DNA of 5,410 nt from Pseudomonadota bacterium (GCA_023393655.1 JAEWKP010000130.1:1-5410); one strand, 5' to 3'; counted from the stretch's first letter, positions 1 to 5,410 are shown. The notes: generated from the sequence alone by a model not told the origin. A program made the numbers and translations.

Positions 1-8
1 CGCCGCCT

Positions 9-28
9 CTGCGCCCCCCAGGGCGCAG
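9..28 (-). terminator. GC-rich hairpin after efeO, possible terminator
   Basis: A perfect 8-bp inverted repeat (CTGCGCCC / GGGCGCAG) with a 4-base loop lies 44 bases past the efeO stop codon in the direction of transcription. It is well placed to end the efeUBO transcript or protect its 3' end. No T-tract follows on the minus strand (the next bases read AGGCGGCG), so it is not a canonical intrinsic terminator. The window ends 8 bases further on, so more of the structure may lie outside. The rest of 1-72 holds nothing else I recognise apart from an 8-bp palindrome, AACCGGTT, at 61-68. Confidence 0.35.
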
Positions 29-72
29 CGCCTCCCCCCTGTCGAGTGGCTCACCCGCGTAACCGGTTGATG

Positions 73-897
73 TCAGCCGAGGCCGAGCACGCCGCGCAGC
101 TTCGAGAGATCCTCAGCCAGCGTCGTGATCATCGCGGCGAGCGCCTTGCGGTCGGCCTCGCTCAGCTTGTCATAGGTCTCGAAGCCGCCATCCCCAAGCT
201 TGTACTTGGCCAGCGTCTTGTCGACGGTCGCGAAATTGGCGTCGATCTTGCCGGCCAGCGCCTTGTCTTCCTTGACGACCAAGGGCCGCAGCAGGTCGAC
301 GATCTTCTTGGCGCCGTCGACATTGGCCTGGAAATCCCAGAGATCGGTATGGCTGTAGCGGTCCTCTTCGCCGGAGATCTTGGTCGCCGCGACCTCCTCG
401 ATCAGCGCGGCCGCGCCGCCGACCATCTTGTCCGGCGGAACCGTCAGGCCCTTGATGCGGCCTTGCAGTTCGGTGACGTCGGCGAGCAACCCTTCGGCGA
501 AGGCGGCGAGCCCCTCGGTGCTGTTCTTGGCGAAGAGCCCGTATTCGATGCGGTGGAAGCCGGTGAATTCCGGGTCCTCTTCCTTCTTCTCGTGGTCGTC
601 GGCGCGCGAGTCGATCTTGCCGTCGAGATCGCTGAACAGCTCCGCGACCGGCTCGATCTTCTCGTAGGAGACGCGAGTCGGCGCATAGAGCGCCTTGGCC
701 TTGGCGAGATTGCCGGCCTTGACCGCGTCGGTGAACGCCTTGGTGTCCTTCACCAGCTGGTCGACGCCCGCAGAGACATAGAGCTTGTATTCGGCGACCG
801 GCGCCACGAGGTCGAGCGGCGAGGCGGCCCATGCCGATCCGGTGGTCATCACGGCGATCAGGCTGGCACCAGCCAGCCCTGCGAAACGCAAGCGCAT
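73..897 (-). CDS. efeO: EfeO/EfeM-type periplasmic M75 (imelysin-like) iron-uptake protein, cupredoxin-less form
   Basis: This 274-aa protein is the periplasmic M75 subunit of an EfeUOB iron transporter, thought to bind iron and work with EfeB and the permease EfeU. Residues 1-24 look like a Sec signal peptide (basic n-region MRLR, hydrophobic stretch, AWA at 22-24 before the likely cut). The mature protein is one M75 domain. It starts with the EfeO-like VAPVAEYK (31-38) and APTRVSYEKIEP (72-83). The HxxE metal-site motif is H115-R-I-E118 inside FTGFHRIEYGLF. The strongly conserved block GEEDRYSHTDLWDFQANV spans 176-193, and the ending is AEDLSKLRGVLGLG. E. coli EfeO is about 375 aa because it also has an N-terminal cupredoxin; that part is absent here, giving the short EfeM-like architecture. 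The ATG lies one base after the efeB stop and follows AGGAG at good spacing, so the start is well supported. It is the last gene of the efeUBO operon. The family assignment is very secure; the exact substrate-handling role is inferred from the family. Confidence 0.95.
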   Translation of the reverse strand: MRLRFAGLAGASLIAVMTTGSAWAASPLDLVAPVAEYKLYVSAGVDQLVKDTKAFTDAVKAGNLAKAKALYAPTRVSYEKIEPVAELFSDLDGKIDSRADDHEKKEEDPEFTGFHRIEYGLFAKNSTEGLAAFAEGLLADVTELQGRIKGLTVPPDKMVGGAAALIEEVAATKISGEEDRYSHTDLWDFQANVDGAKKIVDLLRPLVVKEDKALAGKIDANFATVDKTLAKYKLGDGGFETYDKLSEADRKALAAMITTLAEDLSKLRGVLGLG

Positions 898-898
898 A

Positions 899-2218
899 TC
901 AATCTCCTGTCTTGCGGGGGGAAGAGGTCGTCGAAGCCGGCGCGATGCCGCGCGCGGCCCGGATCAGGCCGGCGCCGAGATAGCTCGCGGCGTCGGGCAC
1001 GCCGGGCAAGGCGAAGAAATAGCCGCCGCCGACGGGCTTGATGTATTCCTCCAGCGGCTCGCCATCGAGCCGCTTCTGCACGGCGATGAAGCTGCGCTCG
1101 AGGTCCTGCTGGAAGCAGATGAACAGCAGCCCCATGTCGAGCTGCCCGGCGCGGGTGACGCCGTTCGAGTAGTTGAACGGCCGGCGCAGCATGCGGCTGG
1201 CTTCCGTCTCCGGCCGGCGCGGATTGGCCAGCCGGATATGGGCGTCGAGCTTGGTGCGCTTGCCCTCGGGATCGTCGGCATAAGCGGGCTCGTCATATTC
1301 ACGCCTGCCGCCGAAGGGCGCGCCGCTCGCCTTTTCGCGGCCCATGATTTCTTCCTGCTCGCCGAGCGGCGTGCGGTCCCAGCGCTCGACGAAATTCCGG
1401 ATGATCCGGACGACCTGATAGCTGCCATTCGCAGCCCAATCCGGCTCGCCGGAGCCGGGCCGCACCCAGACGAGATGATCCATCAGGGCGGTATCGGCGG
1501 CGTCGGGATTGGCGGTGCCGTCGCGGAAGCCGAGCAGGTTGCGGGCGCTTTCCGCCGGCTCGCCCTGCTTCGGCTTCAGCACCGGAACGGTGCCCTCCTG
1601 CTTCCAGCGCAGCAAGAGCAGGTCCGGCGCATTCTTCAGGATGTCGCGCAGCGCATGGATATTGGTGTCGGCAGTGTTGGCGCAGAACTGCAGCAGCAGG
1701 TCGCCATGGCAGAGCGCGCCGTCGAGCGCGTCGTTGCGGAAGCGCTTCATCCGCTGGAGATGCCTGGGCTTGAGCGGCCCGAGCTCGAAGCGTTCGTCGA
1801 ACAGCGAAGCGCCGAGCGCGACGGTGACGGTCAGGTTGTCGGGCGCGATGACCGGGCCGAGGATACCGCTATCGGGCGGCGGGAAGCCGGGATCGGCGGT
1901 GGGCGCCGGCCCGCCCTGCATCAGGAAGGCGATGCGCTCGCTGAGCAGGCGGAAGAGCCGTTCGAGTTCGTCGAGCGAGGTCGCGGTGACGTCGAAGGCG
2001 GCGACGAGGCCGGTGGCCGGGCGCGGCGTCACGATGCCGGATTGATGAAGGCCGTGGAAGGGCTGGCGCTGTGCGGTCGCGTCGCTTTCGGGGGCTGCTG
2101 CCGGGTTCTGGACCGGTTCGCCTGCCGCCTGGGCCAGCGAGGCGCCACCGAGGGCCGCTGCACCGCCGGTCAGGAGCGAGCGCCGCGAGGGTATGAAGGG
2201 CTTGGTCGGCTTGGTCAT
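899..2218 (-). CDS. efeB: EfeB, Tat-exported DyP-type haem peroxidase (deferrochelatase/peroxidase)
   Basis: This 439-aa protein is the haem-peroxidase subunit of EfeUOB. The family oxidises Fe(II) in the periplasm, and iron release from haem has also been proposed for E. coli EfeB. The N-terminus is a twin-arginine signal: SRRSLLTGG at 11-19, an Ala/Gly-rich hydrophobic stretch, and AQA at 29-31 as a probable cleavage site, so it should be exported folded with haem. DyP hallmarks are present. The GxxDG motif is GFRDGTANP at 230-238, with distal Asp233. The proximal haem-ligand His327 is in DAHIRLANPR. The distal Arg is R345 in MLRRPFNYSNG, 18 residues after the His as in E. coli EfeB. CHGDLLLQFCANTADT (170-185) is also typical of EfeB. 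Length fits the family (E. coli about 423 aa). The last 15-20 residues (APASTTSSPRKTGD) look like an unstructured tail. The start overlaps the efeU stop (ATGA) and is preceded by GGAG, so the genes are translationally coupled. All key catalytic residues are intact. Confidence 0.96.
   Translation of the reverse strand: MTKPTKPFIPSRRSLLTGGAAALGGASLAQAAGEPVQNPAAAPESDATAQRQPFHGLHQSGIVTPRPATGLVAAFDVTATSLDELERLFRLLSERIAFLMQGGPAPTADPGFPPPDSGILGPVIAPDNLTVTVALGASLFDERFELGPLKPRHLQRMKRFRNDALDGALCHGDLLLQFCANTADTNIHALRDILKNAPDLLLLRWKQEGTVPVLKPKQGEPAESARNLLGFRDGTANPDAADTALMDHLVWVRPGSGEPDWAANGSYQVVRIIRNFVERWDRTPLGEQEEIMGREKASGAPFGGRREYDEPAYADDPEGKRTKLDAHIRLANPRRPETEASRMLRRPFNYSNGVTRAGQLDMGLLFICFQQDLERSFIAVQKRLDGEPLEEYIKPVGGGYFFALPGVPDAASYLGAGLIRAARGIAPASTTSSPRKTGD
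904..908 (-). promoter_or_regulatory. Ribosome binding site of efeO
   Basis: AGGAG on the minus strand, 6 bases before the efeO ATG. It lies inside the last codons of efeB, which ends one base before efeO begins. This supports the chosen start and suggests that ribosomes finishing efeB reinitiate on efeO. Confidence 0.75.
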
Positions 2219-4047
2219 GACTTGCGCTCCGCTTCGGGCAAAGCGAGCGCCCTGCGCATGGCAGCGAGGTCCTCGGCCAGCGCTTGCCGCGCGCCACCCG
2301 GCTTGGCGTCGTCGGGCAGGGCCACGAGATCGCTCCGGACACGTCCCGCCAGGTTGGGATCGACGCGCGCGGTCAACGGCAGCAGCAGCTTTGCGATAGC
2401 GCGCGCAGCGGCGACATCCTCGGGCGAGGCGGTTTCGCTGTCAGGAGAGGACAGGAGGCTGATCGCGCCGGCCAGCATCGTATCCGGCAGGACGGTGCGC
2501 TGGGCGAGCGCGCTGCGGAAGGACTCGGACGCCGGCTTGATTGCGGATGCTGCGTTGGCGGCCTCGTCGGTGAGGGCTGCCTGCAGCTTGCCGTAGAGGG
2601 CGTCGAGTTCCGTATCGCCCGCGGTGGCCGGATGCAGCCCGGACAGCAGCGTCGAGGCTTCGCGGCGGGCCTTGTCGGCAGCCTGTACGTCGCCCGCGCC
2701 CTGCGCCTGTTCGAGGGCATCGAGCGCGCTGGCAAGGTTGGCCGAGCGTTCGCTGAGGATCGCACGGTATTCGGCGGCGGGGCCGACCATGTCCATCAAT
2801 GTCAGGGCCGGGCGCGGCTGCGCTACTGACGCCTGAACGATCAGGCGGCCGCGCGGGGCGCTGAGCAGTCCGCAGGTGATGGCGTATTCACCGGGGTGAA
2901 GCTGCGTCGTCAGCCGCCGCGACTGGCCGGGCGCGATGTTCTCGCGCTCCTCCAGCACCATGACGCCATCGAGGATTTCCCATTCCAGTATGCGCTCGCT
3001 GCGATTGCTCACGACGAAACTTAGCTTCTCGGCGGGAACGGTCAGCGTCGCCGGCTGGCAGGTCCGGTCGGTGATCGCGATGGCGACATCGGTCGTGCCG
3101 GCAGCGGCGCTGCGCCGGCCACCGGTGCCGGCCGCATAGATGAAAGCGGAGACACCGCCGCAGATCAGCAGCAGCGTGGCGATGCCGGCGAGCTTCAGGC
3201 GCGGCGAGCGCCGCGTTTCGGGACAGGGCGCCGCTACCGCCTGCCCCTCGCGGCCGCCGGCCAGGAACAGGGCCAGCATCGGGACGAGGAAGGCGAGATA
3301 GGCGAGGACCTCGCCGAGCACCGCCCGCTCCTGGTAGCCGAAGAAGCCGGAGAGGACCGTGCCGAGCGCGCTGTCGGCCGGCAGCACCGTGCCGAGATCG
3401 TAGACGCTCTGTTGGAGATGGTTCCAGAGGCCGGCCTCGTGCAGTGAGCGCACGGCGTTCGCCACCAGCCCGGCCGCGACGAACAGGATCAGGATGCCGG
3501 TCCAGCGGAAGAAGCTGCGCAGGTTGAGCTTCACCCCGAGCGCATAGATGGCGTAGCCGATGATGCCCGCCAATCCGATGCCGAGTCCGGCTCCGATCGC
3601 AGGTGCCCAGCCGCTGTTCTGCTGGAAGATGGCGAGCAGGAAGAAGACCGATTCCAGCCCCTCGCGGACCACGGCGAGAAAGGCGAGCCCGACCAGCGCC
3701 AGCCCCTGATGGGTGCCCGAAAGCGCTGCGTCGACGCCGGCCTGCAATTCGCCCTTGATCGAGCGCGCCGCCTTGCGCATCCAGAACACCATCGAGGTCA
3801 GCATCGCCGCCGCGATCAGGCCGATCACGGCCTCGAACAGTTCCTGTCCGCGCTGGGGCAATTCACCGACAATGATGTCGAGCGCCGCGCCGGCCGCGAG
3901 GCTGACGGCACAGGCGAGTCCGACGCCGATCCAGAGTGCGGGCAGCCATTCGCGCCGCCCGCTCCTGGCCAGATAGCTCGCGACGATGCCGACGATCAGC
4001 GCGGCCTCGATGCCTTCGCGGAGCATGATGAGAAACGGTACGATCAC
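2215..4047 (-). CDS. efeU: EfeU/FTR1 iron permease fused to an EfeO-type cupredoxin and a degenerate M75 domain
   Basis: This 610-aa inner-membrane iron permease is more than twice the length of E. coli EfeU (about 276 aa). Residues 1-263 are an FTR1 domain with about seven helices (roughly 3-24, 35-60, 69-90, 116-141, 148-172, 181-199, 244-263). They include both REGxE iron-site motifs: REGIE at 10-14 in helix 1 and REGLE at 128-132 in helix 4. A basic, presumably cytoplasmic linker (266-285) leads to an eighth helix (about 285-305), which would place the rest in the periplasm. Residues 315-405 form an EfeO-type cupredoxin, with C330 and C392 conserved and the diagnostic EWEILDGVMVLEERENIAPG at 355-374. 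Residues 413-605 resemble an M75 domain but lack HxxE and the GEEDRYSHTDLWDFQ block. The start is GTG: it gives the family-typical IVPFLIMLREG N-terminus, and an in-frame TAG lies 20 codons upstream (4108-4110). The next in-frame ATG (4026) would cut into helix 1. No clear Shine-Dalgarno precedes the GTG. It is the first gene of efeUBO. The permease role is secure; the roles of the fused domains are inferred. Confidence 0.95.
   Translation of the reverse strand: MIVPFLIMLREGIEAALIVGIVASYLARSGRREWLPALWIGVGLACAVSLAAGAALDIIVGELPQRGQELFEAVIGLIAAAMLTSMVFWMRKAARSIKGELQAGVDAALSGTHQGLALVGLAFLAVVREGLESVFFLLAIFQQNSGWAPAIGAGLGIGLAGIIGYAIYALGVKLNLRSFFRWTGILILFVAAGLVANAVRSLHEAGLWNHLQQSVYDLGTVLPADSALGTVLSGFFGYQERAVLGEVLAYLAFLVPMLALFLAGGREGQAVAAPCPETRRSPRLKLAGIATLLLICGGVSAFIYAAGTGGRRSAAAGTTDVAIAITDRTCQPATLTVPAEKLSFVVSNRSERILEWEILDGVMVLEERENIAPGQSRRLTTQLHPGEYAITCGLLSAPRGRLIVQASVAQPRPALTLMDMVGPAAEYRAILSERSANLASALDALEQAQGAGDVQAADKARREASTLLSGLHPATAGDTELDALYGKLQAALTDEAANAASAIKPASESFRSALAQRTVLPDTMLAGAISLLSSPDSETASPEDVAAARAIAKLLLPLTARVDPNLAGRVRSDLVALPDDAKPGGARQALAEDLAAMRRALALPEAERKS
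2218..2811 (-). other. Degenerate M75-like domain at the C-terminus of EfeU
   Basis: This is the part of efeU coding for residues 413-610. By eye it aligns along its length with the product of the neighbouring efeO. MDMVGPAAEYR matches LDLVAPVAEYK, and the helix ending in AGDVQAADKA matches AGNLAKAKAL. TVLPDTMLAGA matches TVPPDKMVGGA, LLLPLTARVDPNLAGRV matches LLRPLVVKEDKALAGKI, and LAEDLAAMRRALAL matches LAEDLSKLRGVLGL. Two segments are shortened: about 20 residues around the HxxE site and about 14 around GEEDRYSHTDLWDFQ. The metal-binding residues are therefore gone, while the helical scaffold seems kept. It reads as an open frame of normal composition, so it is probably a retained structural domain rather than decay. 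Confidence 0.7.
2227..2230 (-). promoter_or_regulatory. Ribosome binding site of efeB
   Basis: GGAG (in GCGGAGC) on the minus strand, 8 bases before the efeB ATG and inside the 3' end of efeU. Together with the ATGA stop/start overlap at 2215-2218 it fixes the efeB start and points to coupled translation. Confidence 0.6.
2833..3105 (-). other. EfeO-type cupredoxin domain within EfeU
   Basis: Residues 315-405 of the EfeU fusion. The sequence follows the N-terminal cupredoxin of E. coli EfeO closely: a Cys early (C330), the stretch EWEILDGVMVLEERENIAPG, then HPGEYAITCGLL with C392. It lacks the usual cupredoxin copper signature with two His, as the EfeO cupredoxins do. The preceding eighth membrane helix would tether it to the periplasmic face of the permease. 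This domain is missing from the EfeO encoded two genes downstream, so it appears to have moved between subunits. Confidence 0.88.
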
Positions 4048-4104
4048 GGCGAACCCGGCCCGGTTGCACGTCGCGATCAGGCTATTCGCGGCGCAGACTG
4101 ACCG

Positions 4105-4133
4105 TGCCTAGGCAGGCGCAGCGCAAGGGTCAA
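4105..4133 (-). promoter_or_regulatory. Possible sigma70-type promoter of the efeUBO operon
   Basis: On the minus strand TTGACC (4133-4128), a good -35 match, is followed 17 bases later by TAGGCA (4110-4105), a poor -10 match. Transcription would begin near 4098, leaving a leader of about 50 bases before the GTG start. The -10 lies within a perfect 10-bp palindrome, TGCCTAGGCA (4105-4114), which might be an operator or chance. No better-spaced pair was seen in the gap. Confidence 0.3.
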
Positions 4134-4147
4134 CCAAATCCTGATAG

Positions 4148-4175
4148 TTTAGAATGATCGTAAGATACTGATCTT
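4148..4175 (-). promoter_or_regulatory. ICE-like (Irr-box-like) motif and adjoining inverted repeat upstream of efeU
   Basis: In this AT-richer patch, TTTAGAA (4148-4154) is a perfect half of the iron-control element (consensus about TTTAGAA-N3-TTCTAAA, as remembered) that Irr recognises in Rhizobiales. The second half, TCGTAAG (4158-4164), matches only about 4 of 7 positions. It is followed by a perfect inverted repeat AAGAT-ACTG-ATCTT (4162-4175). An 8-bp direct repeat GATACTGA occurs at 4164-4171 and 4182-4189, 18 bp apart. The cluster lies just upstream of the possible -35, where an iron regulator would be expected. The regulator's identity is a guess. Confidence 0.3.
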
Positions 4176-4217
4176 GCGGCGGATACTGACCGAAAGCATG
4201 GCTCAACCGCGCTTTCT

Positions 4218-4310
4218 CGTCATGCTCGCCCTTGTGGCGAGCATCCACGTCTTGAACACCGCACTGCACGAACAATGACGTGGATGGTCGGAACAAACCC
4301 GACCATGACG
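4218..4310. repeat. 93-bp intergenic palindromic element, cloverleaf-forming
   Basis: Four perfect inverted repeats nest without any unpaired base between them. The outer CGTC (4218-4221) pairs with GACG (4307-4310). Hairpin 1 is ATGCTCGCC (4222-4230) with GGCGAGCAT (4236-4244) around a 5-base loop. The middle arm is CCACGTC (4245-4251) with GACGTGG (4277-4283) around a 25-base loop. Hairpin 3 is ATGGTCGG (4284-4291) with CCGACCAT (4299-4306) around a 7-base loop. The boundary motifs CGTCATG and CATGACG mirror each other. I recall similar CATGGCCGGG/CCACGTC palindromes scattered between genes in Bosea-, Bradyrhizobium- and Methylobacterium-like genomes, analogous to the rhizobial RIME elements. 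It starts 15 bases past the dehydrogenase stop codon, so it may also shape that transcript's 3' end. It codes for no convincing protein. Confidence 0.75.
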
Positions 4311-4325
4311 GCGAGAGCAAGAACC

Positions 4326-5410
4326 TCAGCGGCGCTTGAGCAGGATCATCTTCTCCTGCGTCATGTCGTGCATCGTGTAGGGGATGCCGCCGGTGCCGTA
4401 GCCTGAGACGCGCCGGCCGGCGAAGGGCATCCAGTCGACGCGGAAGCTGGTCGGGTCGTTGACCATCACCGCGGAGGCGTCGAGCCGGTTCGCCGCCCGC
4501 ATCGCGACATCGATATCCTGCGCGAAGATGCTGGCCTGGAAGGCGACCGGCAAGGCATTCGCCCGCGCAATCGCGTCGTCGAGCTTGCTGTAGCGGTAGA
4601 TCGCGACGACCGGGCCGAAGACCTCCTCGCTGGAGATGCGGGCTTCCGGATCGGGATCGATCAGCACGGTGGGCTCCAGCGTCGTCTCCGAGAGGCGCTT
4701 CCCGCCGGTCGCGAGCCTCGCCCCGCCCTTGATCGCCTCGTCGATCCAGGAAGCAACGCGGTCGGCCTCCTTCGGGACGATCAGCGGGCCGACCTCGGTG
4801 TCTGCCAACGTCGGGTCACCGGTGCGCAGCGTCTTCACGCGGGCGACGAGCCGTTCGGTGAAGTCGTTGATGATCGCGTCATGGACGTAGATCCGCTGCG
4901 TCGACACACAGACCTGTCCGGCATGGTAGTAGCCGCCCTTCACGATCGGCTCGATGATCGCGCCGAGATCGGCGCTCCTGTCGACGATCGCCGGCGCGAC
5001 GCCGCCATGCTCCAGCGCCGAGCGGGCGCCATGGGCGAGCTTGGAATGCAGGTACCAGCCGACCTTGGCCGAGCCGATGAAGCTGAGGAAGGCGATGCGC
5101 GGATCGGTGGCGAACTTCTCCGCCAGCGCCGTCTCCAGCGGCACGAAGGTCTGGCACCAGGCCTCCGGCAGCCCGGCCTCGTGCGCCAGCTTGACGAAGT
5201 CGAGGCAGGAGAGCGGCGTCGTGCCGGCCGGCTTGACGATCACCGGGCAGCCGACAGCGATGGCGGGCGCGACCTGATGCACGATCAGGTTGAGCGGGGG
5301 GTTGAAGGCCGAGATCGCCGCGACGATCCCGATCGGCTCCTTGGTGGTGAAGGCCCAGCGCCCATCGGCTGCAGCCGAGAGCCCCATCGGGATCTCGCGC
5401 CCCGCGAGGT
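4326..5410 (-). CDS. NAD(P)-dependent aldehyde dehydrogenase, 5' end outside the window
   Basis: This is the C-terminal three quarters (360 full codons) of an aldehyde dehydrogenase superfamily enzyme, which oxidises an aldehyde to a carboxylic acid (or CoA ester) with NAD(P)+. The frame stays open to the right edge, reading LAGREIPM just before the first in-window Met at 5387, so that Met is internal. About 115 N-terminal residues are missing against the usual 475-480. Counting from that Met, the motifs are: FNPPLN (28-33) with the catalytic-site Asn29; VKPA (51-54), cofactor-binding; SFIGSAKVG (102-110), the Rossmann turn; E126 in LEHGG, the general base; C160 in HAGQVCVSTQR, the nucleophile; and SSEEVFGPV (252-260). 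The active site is complete. The ending VNDPTSFRVDWMPFAGRR...SGYG resembles the ALDH21/y4uC-like branch more than classic betaine- or succinate-semialdehyde dehydrogenases, but the substrate cannot be read from this. It is separated from efeU by 278 bases with its own repeat, so a functional link to iron uptake is not indicated. Confidence 0.93.
   Translation of the reverse strand, partial: LAGREIPMGLSAAADGRWAFTTKEPIGIVAAISAFNPPLNLIVHQVAPAIAVGCPVIVKPAGTTPLSCLDFVKLAHEAGLPEAWCQTFVPLETALAEKFATDPRIAFLSFIGSAKVGWYLHSKLAHGARSALEHGGVAPAIVDRSADLGAIIEPIVKGGYYHAGQVCVSTQRIYVHDAIINDFTERLVARVKTLRTGDPTLADTEVGPLIVPKEADRVASWIDEAIKGGARLATGGKRLSETTLEPTVLIDPDPEARISSEEVFGPVVAIYRYSKLDDAIARANALPVAFQASIFAQDIDVAMRAANRLDASAVMVNDPTSFRVDWMPFAGRRVSGYGTGGIPYTMHDMTQEKMILLKRR

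Noticed and set aside
46..1041. 331-codon plus-strand open frame antisense to efeO
   Set aside because: It mirrors efeO, has an Arg-rich run at its end, no family motif, and runs across the efeO/efeB junction.
785..2596. 603-codon open frame on the plus strand, antisense to efeB and the end of efeU
   Set aside because: Its product is low-complexity (Ala, Arg, Gly, Glu-rich) with no recognisable motif, while the opposite strand has unmistakable EfeB and EfeU sequence. Long antisense frames are expected in GC-rich codon-biased DNA.
2398..2628. Frameshift or sequencing error as the cause of the missing M75 signature blocks in EfeU
   Set aside because: The frame stays open with matching M75-like sequence on both sides of each gap, and the other frames of this stretch do not show the missing HxxE or GEEDRYSHTDLWDFQ residues, so these are true in-frame losses.
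3709..4101. 130-codon plus-strand open frame antisense to the start of efeU
   Set aside because: The opposite strand encodes the first FTR1 helices with both the start and a REGxE motif; the plus-strand product is charged, repetitive and unrecognised.
4222..4306. CRISPR array or simple intrinsic terminator
   Set aside because: There are no regularly spaced direct repeats, and no T-tract follows any of the hairpins on either strand.
4218..4310. tRNA-like gene suggested by the cloverleaf shape
   Set aside because: Arm lengths and loops do not fit a tRNA: there is no TTC-type T-loop, no anticodon arm of 5 bp with a 7-base loop, no 7-bp acceptor stem and no CCA position.
4108..4320. 70-codon minus-strand open frame in the gap between the dehydrogenase and efeU
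   Set aside because: It is built almost entirely from the palindromic element and the putative regulatory patch, has no family resemblance, and is best explained as chance.

Overview
The window is about two-thirds G+C with strongly GC-biased third codon positions. Protein motifs and the intergenic repeat type suggest an alphaproteobacterium, probably Hyphomicrobiales (Bosea-, Methylobacterium- or Bradyrhizobium-like). That assignment is an inference; there is no rRNA or other marker gene. All four genes lie on the minus strand, so the window reads biologically from right to left.

Right part (4326-5410): the 3' three quarters of an NAD(P)-dependent aldehyde dehydrogenase gene, cut by the window edge. 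Between it and the next gene is a 278-base gap (4048-4325). The half next to the dehydrogenase is filled by a 93-bp palindromic element (4218-4310) that can fold into a gapless four-way cloverleaf. The half next to efeU carries AT-richer sequence with an ICE-like (Irr-box-like) motif, short repeats and a possible promoter.

Left part (73-4047): a compact three-gene EfeUOB-type elemental-iron uptake operon in the order efeU-efeB-efeO. efeU and efeB overlap by ATGA, and efeB and efeO are separated by one base, so the three are almost certainly co-transcribed and translationally coupled. EfeU is the FTR1-type membrane permease. EfeB is a Tat-exported DyP-type haem peroxidase. EfeO is a periplasmic M75 (imelysin-type) protein.

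The unusual point is how the domains are distributed. In E. coli, EfeO is a cupredoxin-M75 protein. Here EfeO is M75 only, and the EfeO-type cupredoxin is fused, through an extra eighth membrane helix, to the C-terminus of EfeU. Behind that cupredoxin is a second, degenerate M75-like domain that lacks both signature blocks (HxxE and GEEDRYSHTDLWDFQ). The permease therefore seems to carry its own tethered periplasmic electron-transfer/metal-binding domain and a metal-site-less M75 remnant, while the intact M75 subunit is free in the periplasm. The expected joint job is oxidation of periplasmic Fe(II) and import of the ferric ion across the inner membrane.
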